Source of the DNA: Bradyrhizobium sp. S69
GTDB lineage: Bacteria > Pseudomonadota > Alphaproteobacteria > Rhizobiales > Xanthobacteraceae
Assembly: GCF_009766005.1 (NCBI RefSeq)
Contig: NZ_LMUK01000042.1
Location: forward strand, 286,469-350,468
Direction: 5' to 3'
DNA length: 64,000 nt
Numbering within the stretch: the stretch's first letter is position 1; each line of letters begins with the position of its first letter. This document shows, piece by piece, positions 43,294 to 54,785 of this stretch. The translations under genes were made by a program, and so were the position numbers. The notes beneath the pieces were generated by a model. The model was given only the letters and a program-made list of their open reading frames with translations, was not told the origin of the DNA and ran no database searches.

Positions 43294-43512
43294 TCAGGCG
43301 GTCTTCAGCGACTCCAGGGCCTCGCGCACGTTCGGATCGAGGCCCGCGCCACCGGCATCGAGATGGGCGAAGATCGCCTTGCGCATCCGAGGGTCCCAGA
43401 ATTTATGGATATGGTCGGCGATGCCCGAGACCGCGTGCGCGTGGCCCTGGCTTCGGAAGAACCAGCCGATTTGATTGGCCATATAGATCAACCGGTCATG
43501 CGACGACGTCAT
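43294..43512 (-). CDS. fdsD: Formate dehydrogenase delta subunit FdsD
   Basis: 72 aa, typical size. The sequence DRLIYMANQIGWFFRSQG then HIHKFWDPRMRKAI matches the FdsD family, a small protein needed for assembly or stability of the NAD-dependent formate dehydrogenase. The ATG lies 17 nt inside the end of fdhD, so translation is coupled. Last gene of the fds operon. Confidence 0.9.
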   Translation of the reverse strand: MTSSHDRLIYMANQIGWFFRSQGHAHAVSGIADHIHKFWDPRMRKAIFAHLDAGGAGLDPNVREALESLKTA

Positions 43513-44347
43513 GGATCGCTCCGTCGGCGGCAACGCCGAAGTTAATTCGTTCAGGGTGGGTAAAAATCTCGAATCCGTCGGCACGCGCGATGGCGGCAAG
43601 CGTAATGCCGGCGGCCTCCGCCATCCGCACCGCCAGCGCGGTCGGCGCCGACACCGCGACCATCAATGGAGCGCCCATCGCGGCCGTCTTCTGCACCATT
43701 TCGACCGACACCCGGCTGGTCAGCAGCACCATGCCCTCGCTGGCCGGGAACTTTTGATGCGCCAGCGCGCCGGCGAGCTTGTCCAGCGCATTGTGGCGGC
43801 CGACGTCCTCGCGCAGGGCGACGACGCCGCGCGCCGGCGTCCAGAACGCCGCGGCGTGGACCGCGCGCGTCTCGATATTGATGGTTTGCAGCGGCGGGAT
43901 GCTCTGCATCGCCGCCATGATGTCGCGCGGCGAGAAGGATCGGCCTGGCGCGACGGTGGCGGCGGGGCGAATGGCTTCCGCGATCGAATCGATGCCGCAG
44001 AGGCCGCAGCCGGTGGGGCCCGCGATATGCCGCCGCCGTTCGCTCAGCCGGTCGGCCTTGGACTGCGCCAGCCACATCCGCAATTCGACGCCGTCGTCGA
44101 GATCGACGATATCGAGCGAGTCGATATCGGCGGGCGACTGGATGATGCCTTCGCTGAGGCCAAAGCCGATCGCGAAATCCTCGAGGTCGCGTGGCGTCGC
44201 CATCATCACCGCATAGGTGCCGCCATTATAGGTCAGCGCCAGCGCGGTCTCTTCCGGAATGATGCGCGTGCCTTCGCCAAAGCTGCCCTGATTAAGGCTG
44301 CCATCGCGCCAGACCTTGCGATCGACTGTGCGAACCGGATCGCGCAA
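43496..44347 (-). CDS. fdhD: Formate dehydrogenase accessory sulfurtransferase FdhD (FdsC)
   Basis: 283 aa. The CGLC motif (TGCGLCGID) carries the cysteines that relay sulphur from a desulphurase to the molybdenum cofactor. The C-terminal region DVGRHNALDKLAG and LLTSRVS is typical of FdhD. It begins 3 nt after the fdsA stop and overlaps fdsD. It inserts the terminal sulphido ligand required for FdsA activity. Confidence 0.94.
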   Translation of the reverse strand: MRDPVRTVDRKVWRDGSLNQGSFGEGTRIIPEETALALTYNGGTYAVMMATPRDLEDFAIGFGLSEGIIQSPADIDSLDIVDLDDGVELRMWLAQSKADRLSERRRHIAGPTGCGLCGIDSIAEAIRPAATVAPGRSFSPRDIMAAMQSIPPLQTINIETRAVHAAAFWTPARGVVALREDVGRHNALDKLAGALAHQKFPASEGMVLLTSRVSVEMVQKTAAMGAPLMVAVSAPTALAVRMAEAAGITLAAIARADGFEIFTHPERINFGVAADGAIHDVVA

Positions 44348-44350
44348 CGA

Positions 44351-47227
44351 CTACTCCGCGGCTTCGACGACGGGCGCGATGCGGCGCGAATGGCGGGCCT
44401 GCTCGTCATAGGCTTTTTGCCATTCGGACGGGCCGTTCGACGGCGATATCTGCACCGCCGTGACCTTGTATTCCGGACAATTGGTCGCCCAGTCGGAGTA
44501 ATCGGTCGTGATCACGTTGGCCTGGGTGTCGGGGTGGTGGAAGGTGGTGTAGACCACGCCCGGCGCGACCCGGTCGGTGATCTCCGCGCGCAACGTGGTT
44601 TCGCCGGCGCGGCTCTTGAGCCGTACCCAATCGCCATCGCGCACGCCGCGCTGCTCGGCATCGTGCGGGTGGATTTCCAGCATATCCTCGCTATGCCAGA
44701 CGACGTTCTCGGTGCGGCGGGTCTGCGCGCCGACATTGTACTGGCTGAGGATGCGCCCGGTGGTCAGCAGCAGCGGATAGCGCGGACCGGTCCGCTCGTC
44801 GGTTGGAATGTATTCGGTGATGATGAACTTGCCCTTGCCGCGCACGAAGCCGCCGATATGCATCACCGGTGTGCCCTCGGGCGCCTTTTCGTTGCAGGGC
44901 CATTGCACCGAGCCGAGCTCGTCGAGCTTGGCAAAGGAAACACCGGCGAAGGTCGGCGTCAGCGCCGCGATCTCGTCCATGATCTCGGAAGGATGATTAT
45001 AGGGCATGTCGAGGCCCATCGCCTTGGCGAGGCGAATGGTGACTTCCCAATCGGCCAGGCCGTTGCGCGGAGACACCACCTTGCGCACGCGCTGGATACG
45101 GCGTTCCGCGTTGGTGAAGGTGCCGTCCTTTTCGAGGAAGGTCGAACCGGGCAGGAAAACGTGGGCGTAGTTCGCGGTCTCGTTCAGGAAGAGATCGTGG
45201 ACCACGACGCATTCCATCGACGACAGCGCCGCCACCACATGCTTGGTGTTCGGGTCGGACTGCAGGATATCCTCGCCCTGCACGTAGATGCCCATGAAGG
45301 TGCCTTCGATCGCGGCATCGAACATATTGGGAATGCGCAGGCCGGGCTCGGGGTTGAGCTTGACGTTCCACATCGCCTCGAACTGTTCGCGCACCGCATC
45401 GCCGGCGATGTGGCGATAGCCCGGCAGCTCATGCGGGAACGAGCCCATGTCGCAGGAGCCCTGCACGTTGTTCTGCCCGCGCAGCGGATTCACGCCGACG
45501 CCGGGACGGCCGATATTGCCGGTCGCCATTGCGAGGTTGGCGATCGCGATCACGGTGGTGGTGCCCTGGCTGTGCTCGGTGACGCCGAGCCCATAATAGA
45601 TCGCGCCGTTGCCACCGGTGGCGAACTGCCGCGCGGCTTCGCGCAAGGCCTTTGGGTCGACGCCGGTCATGATCGCGGTTGCTTCCGGGCTGTTCTTGGG
45701 ATCGGCGACGAAGGTCGCCCATTCCTCGAACTCGCTCCAGTCGCAGCGTTCGCGCACAAAGGCTTCGTCGACGAGGCCTTCGGTCACGATGACATGAGCC
45801 AGCGCGGTCAGCACCGCGACATTGGTGCCCGGCATCAGCGGCAAATGCAGTGCCTTGACGTGAGGCGATTCCACCATCTCGGTGCGCCGCGGATCGACCA
45901 CGATCAGCTTGGCACCCTGGCGCAGCCGCTTCTTGAGACGCGAGGCGAACACCGGATGCGCCGAGGCCGGGTTGGCGCCGATGATCATGACGACATCGGT
46001 TTCTTCCACCGAGTCGAAATCCTGAGTACCGGCCGAGGTGCCGAACGTGGCCGACAGGCCGTAGCCGGTCGGCGAATGGCAGACCCGGGCGCAGGTATCG
46101 ACGTTGTTGTTGCCGAAGCCGGCGCGGATCAGCTTCTGCACCAGATAGGTTTCCTCGTTGGTGCAACGCGACGAGGTGATGCCGCCGACGGAGTCGCGGC
46201 CATATTTGGCCTGGATCCGCTTGAACTCGGAAGCCGCATAGTCGAACGCCTCATCCCACGACACTTCACGCCAGGGATCGGTGATCTTGTTGCGGATCAT
46301 CGGATTGAGGATGCGTTCCTTGTGGTTGGTGTAACCCCAGGCGAAGCGTCCCTTGACGCAGGAATGGCCGCGATTGGCCTTGCCGTCCTTGTACGGCACC
46401 ATGCGCACCACTTCCTCGCCGCGCATTTCCGCCTTGAAGGTGCAGCCGACGCCGCAATAGGCGCAGGTCGTCACCGCCGAATGTTCGGGCTGGCCGATCT
46501 CGATCACGGATTTTTCGGTCAGCGTCGCGGTCGGGCAAGCCTGAACACAGGCGCCGCAGGACACGCATTCGGAGCCGAGAAAACTCTCGCTCATGCCGGG
46601 CGACACCCGGCTGTCGAAACCGCGTCCGGAGATCGTCAGCGCGAAGGTGCCTTGCACTTCCTCGCAGGCCCGGACGCAGCGCGAGCAGACGATGCATTTC
46701 GAGGGATCGTAGGTGAAATAAGGGTTGGACTCGTCCTTCGGCATCCAGGCCGCGTTGGGCGTGCCGCTTGATTTGGCGAACACATGATTTTCGCCTTCAT
46801 AGCCGTAGCGGACGTCGCGCAAGCCGACCGCGCCCGCCATGTCCTGCAATTCGCAGTCGCCGTTCGCCGCACAGGTCAGGCAGTCCAGCGGGTGATCGGA
46901 GATATAGAGCTCCATCACGCCCTTGCGCAGCTTCTTGAGCCGATCGTTCTGGGTGTGAACCACGAGGCCGTTCATCGCAGGCGTAGTGCAGGAGGCCGGC
47001 GTGCCGGCGCGGCCTTCGATTTCGACCAGGCATAGCCGGCAGGAGCCGAACGCATCGACCATGTCGGTGGCGCAGAGTTTCGGGATCTGCGTGCCGGCTT
47101 CCATCGCCGCGCGCATGATCGAGGTGCCCTCGGGCACCGTGACGCTCTGACCATCGATGGTCAGCGTGACCATGGTTTCGGATTTGGAGCGCGGCGTGCC
47201 GAAATCGGTTTCCTGAATCAGCGACAT
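44351..47227 (-). CDS. fdsA: NAD-dependent formate dehydrogenase alpha (catalytic) subunit FdsA
   Basis: 958 aa. The N-terminal [2Fe-2S] ferredoxin domain and NuoG-like His/Cys cluster region (GSCRLCLVE, CLTCAANGDCELQ) are followed by ferredoxin motifs (CIVCSRCVRAC, CVSCGACVQACP), then CAYCGVGC for the cluster near the active site. The molybdenum-binding Cys lies in DTCARVCHSPT. The C-terminal cofactor domain is full length. GGAAACAG precedes the ATG. It oxidises formate to CO2 and passes electrons to FdsB. The upstream open frame is a shadow of non-coding bases and was not used. Confidence 0.95.
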   Translation of the reverse strand: MSLIQETDFGTPRSKSETMVTLTIDGQSVTVPEGTSIMRAAMEAGTQIPKLCATDMVDAFGSCRLCLVEIEGRAGTPASCTTPAMNGLVVHTQNDRLKKLRKGVMELYISDHPLDCLTCAANGDCELQDMAGAVGLRDVRYGYEGENHVFAKSSGTPNAAWMPKDESNPYFTYDPSKCIVCSRCVRACEEVQGTFALTISGRGFDSRVSPGMSESFLGSECVSCGACVQACPTATLTEKSVIEIGQPEHSAVTTCAYCGVGCTFKAEMRGEEVVRMVPYKDGKANRGHSCVKGRFAWGYTNHKERILNPMIRNKITDPWREVSWDEAFDYAASEFKRIQAKYGRDSVGGITSSRCTNEETYLVQKLIRAGFGNNNVDTCARVCHSPTGYGLSATFGTSAGTQDFDSVEETDVVMIIGANPASAHPVFASRLKKRLRQGAKLIVVDPRRTEMVESPHVKALHLPLMPGTNVAVLTALAHVIVTEGLVDEAFVRERCDWSEFEEWATFVADPKNSPEATAIMTGVDPKALREAARQFATGGNGAIYYGLGVTEHSQGTTTVIAIANLAMATGNIGRPGVGVNPLRGQNNVQGSCDMGSFPHELPGYRHIAGDAVREQFEAMWNVKLNPEPGLRIPNMFDAAIEGTFMGIYVQGEDILQSDPNTKHVVAALSSMECVVVHDLFLNETANYAHVFLPGSTFLEKDGTFTNAERRIQRVRKVVSPRNGLADWEVTIRLAKAMGLDMPYNHPSEIMDEIAALTPTFAGVSFAKLDELGSVQWPCNEKAPEGTPVMHIGGFVRGKGKFIITEYIPTDERTGPRYPLLLTTGRILSQYNVGAQTRRTENVVWHSEDMLEIHPHDAEQRGVRDGDWVRLKSRAGETTLRAEITDRVAPGVVYTTFHHPDTQANVITTDYSDWATNCPEYKVTAVQISPSNGPSEWQKAYDEQARHSRRIAPVVEAAE

Positions 47228-47238
47228 GACTGTTTCCT

Positions 47239-48795
47239 TTATTCCGCGGCCTGCAGGCGCGTGGGCGCGGGGCCGAAATCTTCCCGGAAATGTTTCAACG
47301 CACTCGAGACGGGATAGGGGGTGAAGCCGCCCAGCGCGCACAGCGACCCGAATTTCATGGTGTTGCAGAGGTCTTCGATGACAGCGATATTTTCCGCAAC
47401 GCGTTCGCCGGCGCGGATCTTGTCGATGGTCTCGACGCCGCGGGTCGAACCGATCCGGCACGGCGTGCATTTGCCGCAGGATTCCACGGCGCAGAATTCC
47501 ATCGCAAAGCGCGCCTGCTTCGACATGTCGACGCTGTCGTCGAATACCACGATGCCGCCATGGCCGATCAGGCCGTCGCGCGCGGCAAAGGATTCATAGT
47601 CGAACGGGGTGTCGAACAGCTCGCGCGGAAAATATGCGCCGAGCGGGCCGCCGACCTGCACCGCGCGAACCGGGCGTCCGGTAAAAGTGCCGCCGCCGAC
47701 ATCGTCGATCAGTTCGCCGAGCGTGATGCCGAAGGCGATCTCGAACAGGCCGCCATGCTTGATATTACCCGCGAGCTGGATCGGCATCGTGCCGCGCGAG
47801 CGGCCCATGCCGAAATCGGCATAGGCCTTGGCGCCGCCGGCGAGAATGAAGGGGATCGCGGCGAACGACAGCACGTTGTTGATCACGGTCGGCTTGCCGA
47901 ACAGGCCCTTATGCGCCGGCAGCGGCGGCTTGGCGCGGACGATGCCGCGGCGGCCTTCGAGGCTTTCCAACAGCGAGGTTTCTTCGCCGCAGACATAGGC
48001 GCCGGCGCCGACCCGGACTTCGAGATCAAAATCGTGCGCCGAGCCGCAGATGCGTTCGCCGAGGAAATTCGCGCGTTTGGCAGCCGCGATCGCCGCGTTC
48101 ATCGCTGCGACGGCATGCGGGTATTCCGAGCGGATGTAGATATAGCCCTTGGTGGCGCCCACCGTGATGCCGGCGATGGTCATGCCCTCGATCACGACAA
48201 AGGGATCGCCTTCCATGATCATGCGGTCGGCGAAGGTGCCGCTGTCGCCTTCGTCGGCGTTGCAGACGATATATTTCCGGTCGGCGCTGGCTTGCGCCAC
48301 GGTTTTCCATTTGATGCCGGTCGGGAATCCGGCGCCGCCGCGGCCGCGCAATCCTGACGTCGTGACGTCGGCCAGTATCGCATCGCTGGTCAGCGTCAAC
48401 GCCCGCTCCAGGCCCTTATAGCCGCCATGGGCGCGATAGTCCTCGACCGAACGCGGATCGACCACGCCGCACCGCGCAAACGTCAGGCGGGTCTGGCGCT
48501 TCAGCCAGGGAATCTCGTCGGTGATGCCAAGCCGCAGCGGGTGCGGGCCATTGCTGGCGATAGCTTCGAACAGCGAGGAGACATCCCCCGGGCTCACCGG
48601 GCCGTAGGCCACGCGGCCTTTCAAGGTCGCCACCTCGACCATCGGCTCCAGCCAATAGAGCCCGCGCGATCCGGTTCGCACGATGGTGATCGGCAGGCCG
48701 CGCTGTTCGGCTGCCTGCTCGAGTGCGGCAACGACGTCATCTGCACCGACGGCAATCGCGCCGGCATCGCGGGGAACGAAAATCCGCATTTTCAT
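47239..48795 (-). CDS. fdsB: NAD-dependent formate dehydrogenase beta subunit FdsB
   Basis: 518 aa, NuoF-like, with an N-terminal thioredoxin-like region of about 100 residues. FMN/NADH site: GLRGRGGAGFPTGIKW, then ICNADEGDSGTFADR-type sequence. C-terminal 4Fe-4S ligands: ESCGKCTPCRIG and a later Cys in LCALGG. It transfers electrons from FdsA clusters through FMN to NAD+. Its ATG overlaps the fdsG stop as ATGA, and fdsA follows after 11 nt. Confidence 0.95.
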   Translation of the reverse strand: MKMRIFVPRDAGAIAVGADDVVAALEQAAEQRGLPITIVRTGSRGLYWLEPMVEVATLKGRVAYGPVSPGDVSSLFEAIASNGPHPLRLGITDEIPWLKRQTRLTFARCGVVDPRSVEDYRAHGGYKGLERALTLTSDAILADVTTSGLRGRGGAGFPTGIKWKTVAQASADRKYIVCNADEGDSGTFADRMIMEGDPFVVIEGMTIAGITVGATKGYIYIRSEYPHAVAAMNAAIAAAKRANFLGERICGSAHDFDLEVRVGAGAYVCGEETSLLESLEGRRGIVRAKPPLPAHKGLFGKPTVINNVLSFAAIPFILAGGAKAYADFGMGRSRGTMPIQLAGNIKHGGLFEIAFGITLGELIDDVGGGTFTGRPVRAVQVGGPLGAYFPRELFDTPFDYESFAARDGLIGHGGIVVFDDSVDMSKQARFAMEFCAVESCGKCTPCRIGSTRGVETIDKIRAGERVAENIAVIEDLCNTMKFGSLCALGGFTPYPVSSALKHFREDFGPAPTRLQAAE

Positions 48796-49268
48796 CGCTG
48801 CGCCTCCGCCACCAGCGCGTCGATGCGCGCCTCGTCGAGACGACCGACCACGCGGCCATCGAGCATCGCCGATGGCGCAGTGGCGCACAGGCCGAGGCAA
48901 TAGATCGGCTCCAGGGTCACGCGATCGTCGGCGGTAGTGTTGCCGAGCGCGATGCCGAGTTTGGCTTCGGCGCGCGCGGCCAGCGCATCGCCGCCGGCGG
49001 CCTGGCAGGCTTCGGCGCGGCATAATTTCAGGACGTGCCGGCCGGCGGGCCGATGACGGAAATCATGATAGAACGTGAACACGCCATGGATCTCGGCGCG
49101 CGACAGATTGAGGGCCTGCGCGATCATCGGTATCGCGGGCTCCGGCACATAGCCGAAGGCTTCTTGCAGCGCGTGCAGGATCACCAATGTCGCGCCTTCC
49201 AGGCGCGCATGCTCGGCGATGATGTCCGCGCCCCGGTCCGCATTCCATGGTTCGTAAACTGGCGCCAT
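48792..49268 (-). CDS. fdsG: NAD-dependent formate dehydrogenase gamma subunit FdsG
   Basis: 158 aa, NuoE-like. Four cysteines for the [2Fe-2S] cluster are in LCRAEACQA and YCLGLCATAP. The N-terminal helical part is normal for the family. It is the first gene of the leftward fdsG-B-A-fdhD-fdsD operon and is divergent from a LysR gene. It probably holds the non-obligate cluster that feeds the FMN site. Confidence 0.94.
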   Translation of the reverse strand: MAPVYEPWNADRGADIIAEHARLEGATLVILHALQEAFGYVPEPAIPMIAQALNLSRAEIHGVFTFYHDFRHRPAGRHVLKLCRAEACQAAGGDALAARAEAKLGIALGNTTADDRVTLEPIYCLGLCATAPSAMLDGRVVGRLDEARIDALVAEAQR

Positions 49269-49360
49269 TTGCCTTCTCTGTCAGAGGCTTATTTGTAAAC
49301 CTATGAAAGCTGGAATCGATTTAAACATCAATAAAGCTGTCTCATGCTGCGATACGGAAA

Positions 49361-49374
49361 CCGGATCGATCCGG
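49361..49374. promoter_or_regulatory. Perfect palindrome in the divergent fds/LysR gap
   Basis: CCGGATCGATCCGG is a 14-bp perfect palindrome between fdsG and its LysR gene. Its position suits a regulator site, but the usual LysR T-N11-A form is not obvious here. Confidence 0.35.
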
Positions 49375-49514
49375 ATATGAAATCGTTTGATCGCAAATCT
49401 GAATAATGGCTAATTCCGGCGGTGGCGGGCCCATTGGATGCGGCCTTTAGGCGTACTGGGCCGCGAGCGGGCGTGATACGCTCACCGCGGGGACTCGTGA
49501 GGTGAGGGCGTTTT

Positions 49515-50408
49515 TTGATCGACAAGCTTGAATTGCTGCTGGCCTTGGCCAAGGAACGCCACTTCGGACGCGCCGCGGAGGCCTGTGGCGTGACCCAGCC
49601 GACGATGTCGACGAGCCTCAAGCAGCTCGAAGAAATCCTCGGCGTCATGCTGGTGCAACGCGGTTCGAGGTTCCAGGGCTTTACGCCCGAAGGCGAGCGG
49701 ACGCTCGACTGGGCGCGGCGGATCGTCGGCGACGCCCGCGCGATGCGGCAGGAGATCAACGCGCTCAAGGAAGGCCTTTCCGGTGAGATCGCCCTGGCCG
49801 CGATCCCGACCGCGCTCGGCATGGTCGCTTCGCTGACCACGCCGTTCCGCGCCCGCCATCCCGATGTGCGCTTCCGCATCGTGTCCTGCACCTCGATCGA
49901 GGTGCTGGGGTTGCTGGAAAACCTCGAGGTCGATGCCGGCCTGACTTATCTGGAGAATGAACCGCTCGGCAAGGTCCGCTCGATCCCGCTCTACAATGAG
50001 AGCTACCTGTTGCTGACCTCGCCGGACGGCATGTTCGGCGATCGCGATCAGGTCACCTGGAAGGAAGTCGGCCAGGTGCCGCTGTGCCTGCTGACGCCCG
50101 ATATGCAAAACCGCCGCATCATCGATCGCGCGCTGAAAGCCGCCGGCGCGGAGGCGACCCCGACGCTGACGTCGAATTCGATCATCGTGCTCTACACCCA
50201 CGTCAAGACCGGGCGCTGGGCGAGCGTGATGCCGGCCAAGCTGGCGCAGACGCTGGGCCTGTCGGACGCGGTGCGAATGATCCCCATCGTCGATCCCACG
50301 GTGACCTACAGCGTTGGCCTGGTGGTGCCGCAGCGCGATCCGCTGACGCCGTTGATCGCCGCGCTGGCGCAGATCGCCCGCGAGGTCGCGCCGACGCTGG
50401 AGCCGTGA
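49515..50408 (+). CDS. fdsR: LysR-family regulator of the fds operon
   Basis: 297 aa. N-terminal helix-turn-helix (KERHFGRAAEACGVTQPTMS) and a full effector domain. TTG start. It reads divergently from fdsG across a 246-bp gap, the same layout as the FdsR/FdhR-type regulator of fds operons in other proteobacteria; formate or a related signal as effector is inference. It shows no oxyR-type redox cysteine pair. Confidence 0.9.
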   Translation: MIDKLELLLALAKERHFGRAAEACGVTQPTMSTSLKQLEEILGVMLVQRGSRFQGFTPEGERTLDWARRIVGDARAMRQEINALKEGLSGEIALAAIPTALGMVASLTTPFRARHPDVRFRIVSCTSIEVLGLLENLEVDAGLTYLENEPLGKVRSIPLYNESYLLLTSPDGMFGDRDQVTWKEVGQVPLCLLTPDMQNRRIIDRALKAAGAEATPTLTSNSIIVLYTHVKTGRWASVMPAKLAQTLGLSDAVRMIPIVDPTVTYSVGLVVPQRDPLTPLIAALAQIAREVAPTLEP

Positions 50409-50438
50409 GGCGATCGTGGCACGACGGCGAGTTAGCTT

Positions 50439-50562
50439 GTAGGGCGGATTAGCGGAGCGTAATCCGCCGTCTTGTTTCACCGCTCGCCAAACGCCCCACT
50501 TTCCTCGACGTCGCCCGCCCAGGTGCTGCAATGGCGGATTACGCTCCGCTAATCCGCCCTAC
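50439..50562. repeat. Perfect inverted repeat, family D (copy 1)
   Basis: Two 30-bp arms, 50439-50468 and 50533-50562, are exact reverse complements (left arm begins GTAGGGCGGATTAGCGG). Each arm is itself partly palindromic (GGCGGATTA ... TAATCCGCC). The element lies directly upstream of an atypical small gene. Confidence 0.75.
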
Positions 50563-50591
50563 GGGCTCACCCTAACGCGGTGGGAAATCCG

Positions 50592-50948
50592 ATGTATCTT
50601 CTTTCGAGCCCCGCGATACAAATCAAAGTGCGAGATGTCCCACAGAAAGCCGGCGGGATTCGCTTTGCAATTGATCAGCTGGAGAATCCAGACAGCATCG
50701 TCTTGCGCCCTGGTGGATGGTACGGCAACGACGTCTTATGCGGGATGATAGGGACCGTATCTGAGGGCCCTGAATCGAAAAGGCTATTTGCCGTTGTCGC
50801 AAGAGCTTTTCGTAAGCACCTCACAAAGCAGCAGGGATTTCTTGTTGGATCAGAGGCGCGGGTAGCGTGGAATGCAGGTGCGAGATTGACCATTGGAGCC
50901 TCGTCACCCTTGGAGTTCGACTTAAGACGGGAATCTGTTAGCCGGTAG
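50592..50948 (+). CDS. Orphan small protein (118 aa), atypical composition
   Basis: No family recognised. The ATG is preceded by GTGGGA, and the protein begins MYLLSSPAIQIKV. It is soluble with no TM helix and possible beta strands (RLFAVVARAF, QQGFLVGSEAR). Codon use is visibly more A/T-rich than its neighbours (many aaa, aga, tta and gat codons), and palindromic elements of the same family stand on both sides. These signs point to horizontal acquisition. The function is unknown. Confidence 0.6.
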   Translation: MYLLSSPAIQIKVRDVPQKAGGIRFAIDQLENPDSIVLRPGGWYGNDVLCGMIGTVSEGPESKRLFAVVARAFRKHLTKQQGFLVGSEARVAWNAGARLTIGASSPLEFDLRRESVSR

Positions 50949-50974
50949 CAATTCGGAATTTTAGCTCGTAGCTC

Positions 50975-51053
50975 GTAGGGCGGATTAGTTAGCCGAAGGC
51001 GTAATCCGCCGTTGCAGCGGTAGTGGCGGATTACGCTGCGCTAATCCGCCCTA
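50975..51053. repeat. Inverted repeat, family D (copy 2)
   Basis: GTAGGGCGGATTAG ... GGCGTAATCCGCC (50975-51010) and GGCGGATTACGC ... CTAATCCGCCCTA (51025-51053) repeat the family D arms with internal differences and a shorter spacer, on the other side of the orphan gene. Confidence 0.7.
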
Positions 51054-51722
51054 GGATAGGTTGACGGACCGCGTGGCTGAAAAACCCGATGCGCGCAAAA
51101 TCGAATTTGTTGAAGCGATTTAATCTGATTTGCCCTGACTATCCCTTCACATCTCCACGTTATTTCTGATTTTCAGAAATTATCCTTGACTCCAGACCCA
51201 AATCACCTGCCTATTCCTCCCATCCCGTCCTGAAGTAGAGGGGGCGTTGGCCATCGTCACTGACGTTGGGGCGGGGAGCGGTGGACGCCGATGCGCTTTT
51301 GACGAACGGCGCGTGAGGCGGACGGTTAAGTCGTGTGGTCCTGATGCCCCGATGCCGGCATCAAGTCGGTGATGATGCTTCGCATCACGCTGGCGACGGT
51401 GACAACAAAGCATGGTCTCGCCGAGGAGAGCACGAAACAGGCCGTTAAAACCATTGCGCAGGGAAGGCCGGACTGCTTCCGCTGAACCTGTATGCTCATG
51501 TGCGTTTTTGCTATCTGCTTTGCACATGAGACCGCGGGTGCAGCGCGCACCCGGTCTTCCCTGCGCCCTCTCTTGAGGGTCGCCTGCGTCCCTCTTGGGA
51601 TCGCACTGCGCCCTCTCTTTTCGGGGCGAAACAAATTTGCAAACCTCGGGCGCAACGCGCGGTGAGATCGCGAGGCTGTGTCTCTTAGCAGCGTTGTTTG
51701 TTGAATGTTGAAATCCGAACAA
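51054..51722. other. Gene-poor repeat mosaic
   Basis: No convincing gene. It includes an AT-rich hairpin at 51162-51180 (ATTTCTGA, 3-nt loop, TCAGAAAT) and a GC-rich stretch at about 51530-51620 with three CGCCCTCTCTT-like units, resembling common Bradyrhizobium intergenic repeat DNA. Confidence 0.5.
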
Positions 51723-51890
51723 TCCACCCACGTCGTCCCGGCCCCGCGCCGGGACCCCAGCGTGAGCGCAATTGCGCTCATCGCGAGGGCGAGGACTCGC
51801 GTTTTCGGCATTGAGGCGAATGCTTTCTTTAATAACCAACGCCAGGGATTATGGGTCCCGGCGTTCGCCGGGACGACGGTGATGGGTGGA
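51723..51890. repeat. Palindromic intergenic element, family E
   Basis: TCCACCCACGTCGTCCCGGC at the left and CCGGGACGACGG ... GGGTGGA at the right are inverted. The central part holds GCGAGGGCGAGGACTCGCG. A dispersed Bradyrhizobium-type element; only one copy is in the window. Confidence 0.6.
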
Positions 51891-51903
51891 GCATCGTCAT
51901 CAA

Positions 51904-51985
51904 CGTCATTGCTAGGAGCGCTTGCGACGAAGCAATCCAGCTCTTTCTTTGGTCCTGGATTGCTTCGCTAACGCTCGCAATGACG
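51904..51985. repeat. Palindromic element, family F (copy 1)
   Basis: CGTCATTGC ... CGAAGCAATCCAG and the inverted CTGGATTGCTTCG ... GCAATGACG. The same element recurs at 59.8 kb. It lies 60 bp from the stop of the leftward PAS kinase gene and may serve as terminator. Confidence 0.7.
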
Positions 51986-52044
51986 AGCTATGGATGGGTC
52001 GCTTGAAAATTCAAATCGCAACGCTCATCCAGGGTCTTGGCCAC

Positions 52045-54369
<2,325 letters not shown>

Positions 54370-54601
54370 GCCTAACACCCCCAAATAAAAATCAAAATGA
54401 ACACGTCCGGAAGCACCCCGCTCGCTTCCGAATCACAGCGATTTGAATCCAGTTTTGCCGGGCTGTCGAGAGTCAACGATTCGTTAATTTCAAATAAATG
54501 TTGTCCAACGGAGAATCGGGGCGTCAACGATGTCACAAAGTGAGTCCGAAACGGGAACGCGCGGGGTGCTTCGCGGTTGTGACCTCATCCTGATAGGATG
54601 T

Positions 54602-54739
54602 GAAGCTGTCTCCGACGTCATCCTGAGGTGCCCCGCCGGCTTCGGCGGGCCTCGAAGGATGGTGTTCAGCGCAGTGCCGGCGGCCATCCTTCGAGGCTCG
54701 CAAGAGCTCGCACCTCAGGATGACGACGGAAATAGCTTC
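54602..54739. repeat. Palindromic intergenic element, family A (copy 3)
   Basis: GAAGCTGTCTCCGACGTCAT at the left and GATGACGACGGAAATAGCTTC-like sequence at the right, with CTCGAAGGATGG and CCATCCTTCGAG inside. It lies between the starts and stops of two leftward genes, 46 bp from the cation transporter stop. Confidence 0.75.
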
Positions 54740-54785
54740 GCAAGCTCCTCCTCGCGATGACGTTTGCAATCTCGTCGCCGCCACC

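Noticed and set aside
43511..46771. Very long open frame (over 1000 codons) on the plus strand
   Set aside because: It lies antisense to fdhD and fdsA, is rich in His, Asp, Arg and Gly and shows no domain; it is a GC-driven shadow.
51326..51811. Open frames in the 51-52 kb gap
   Set aside because: They run through repeat elements and have Arg-rich, domain-free products.
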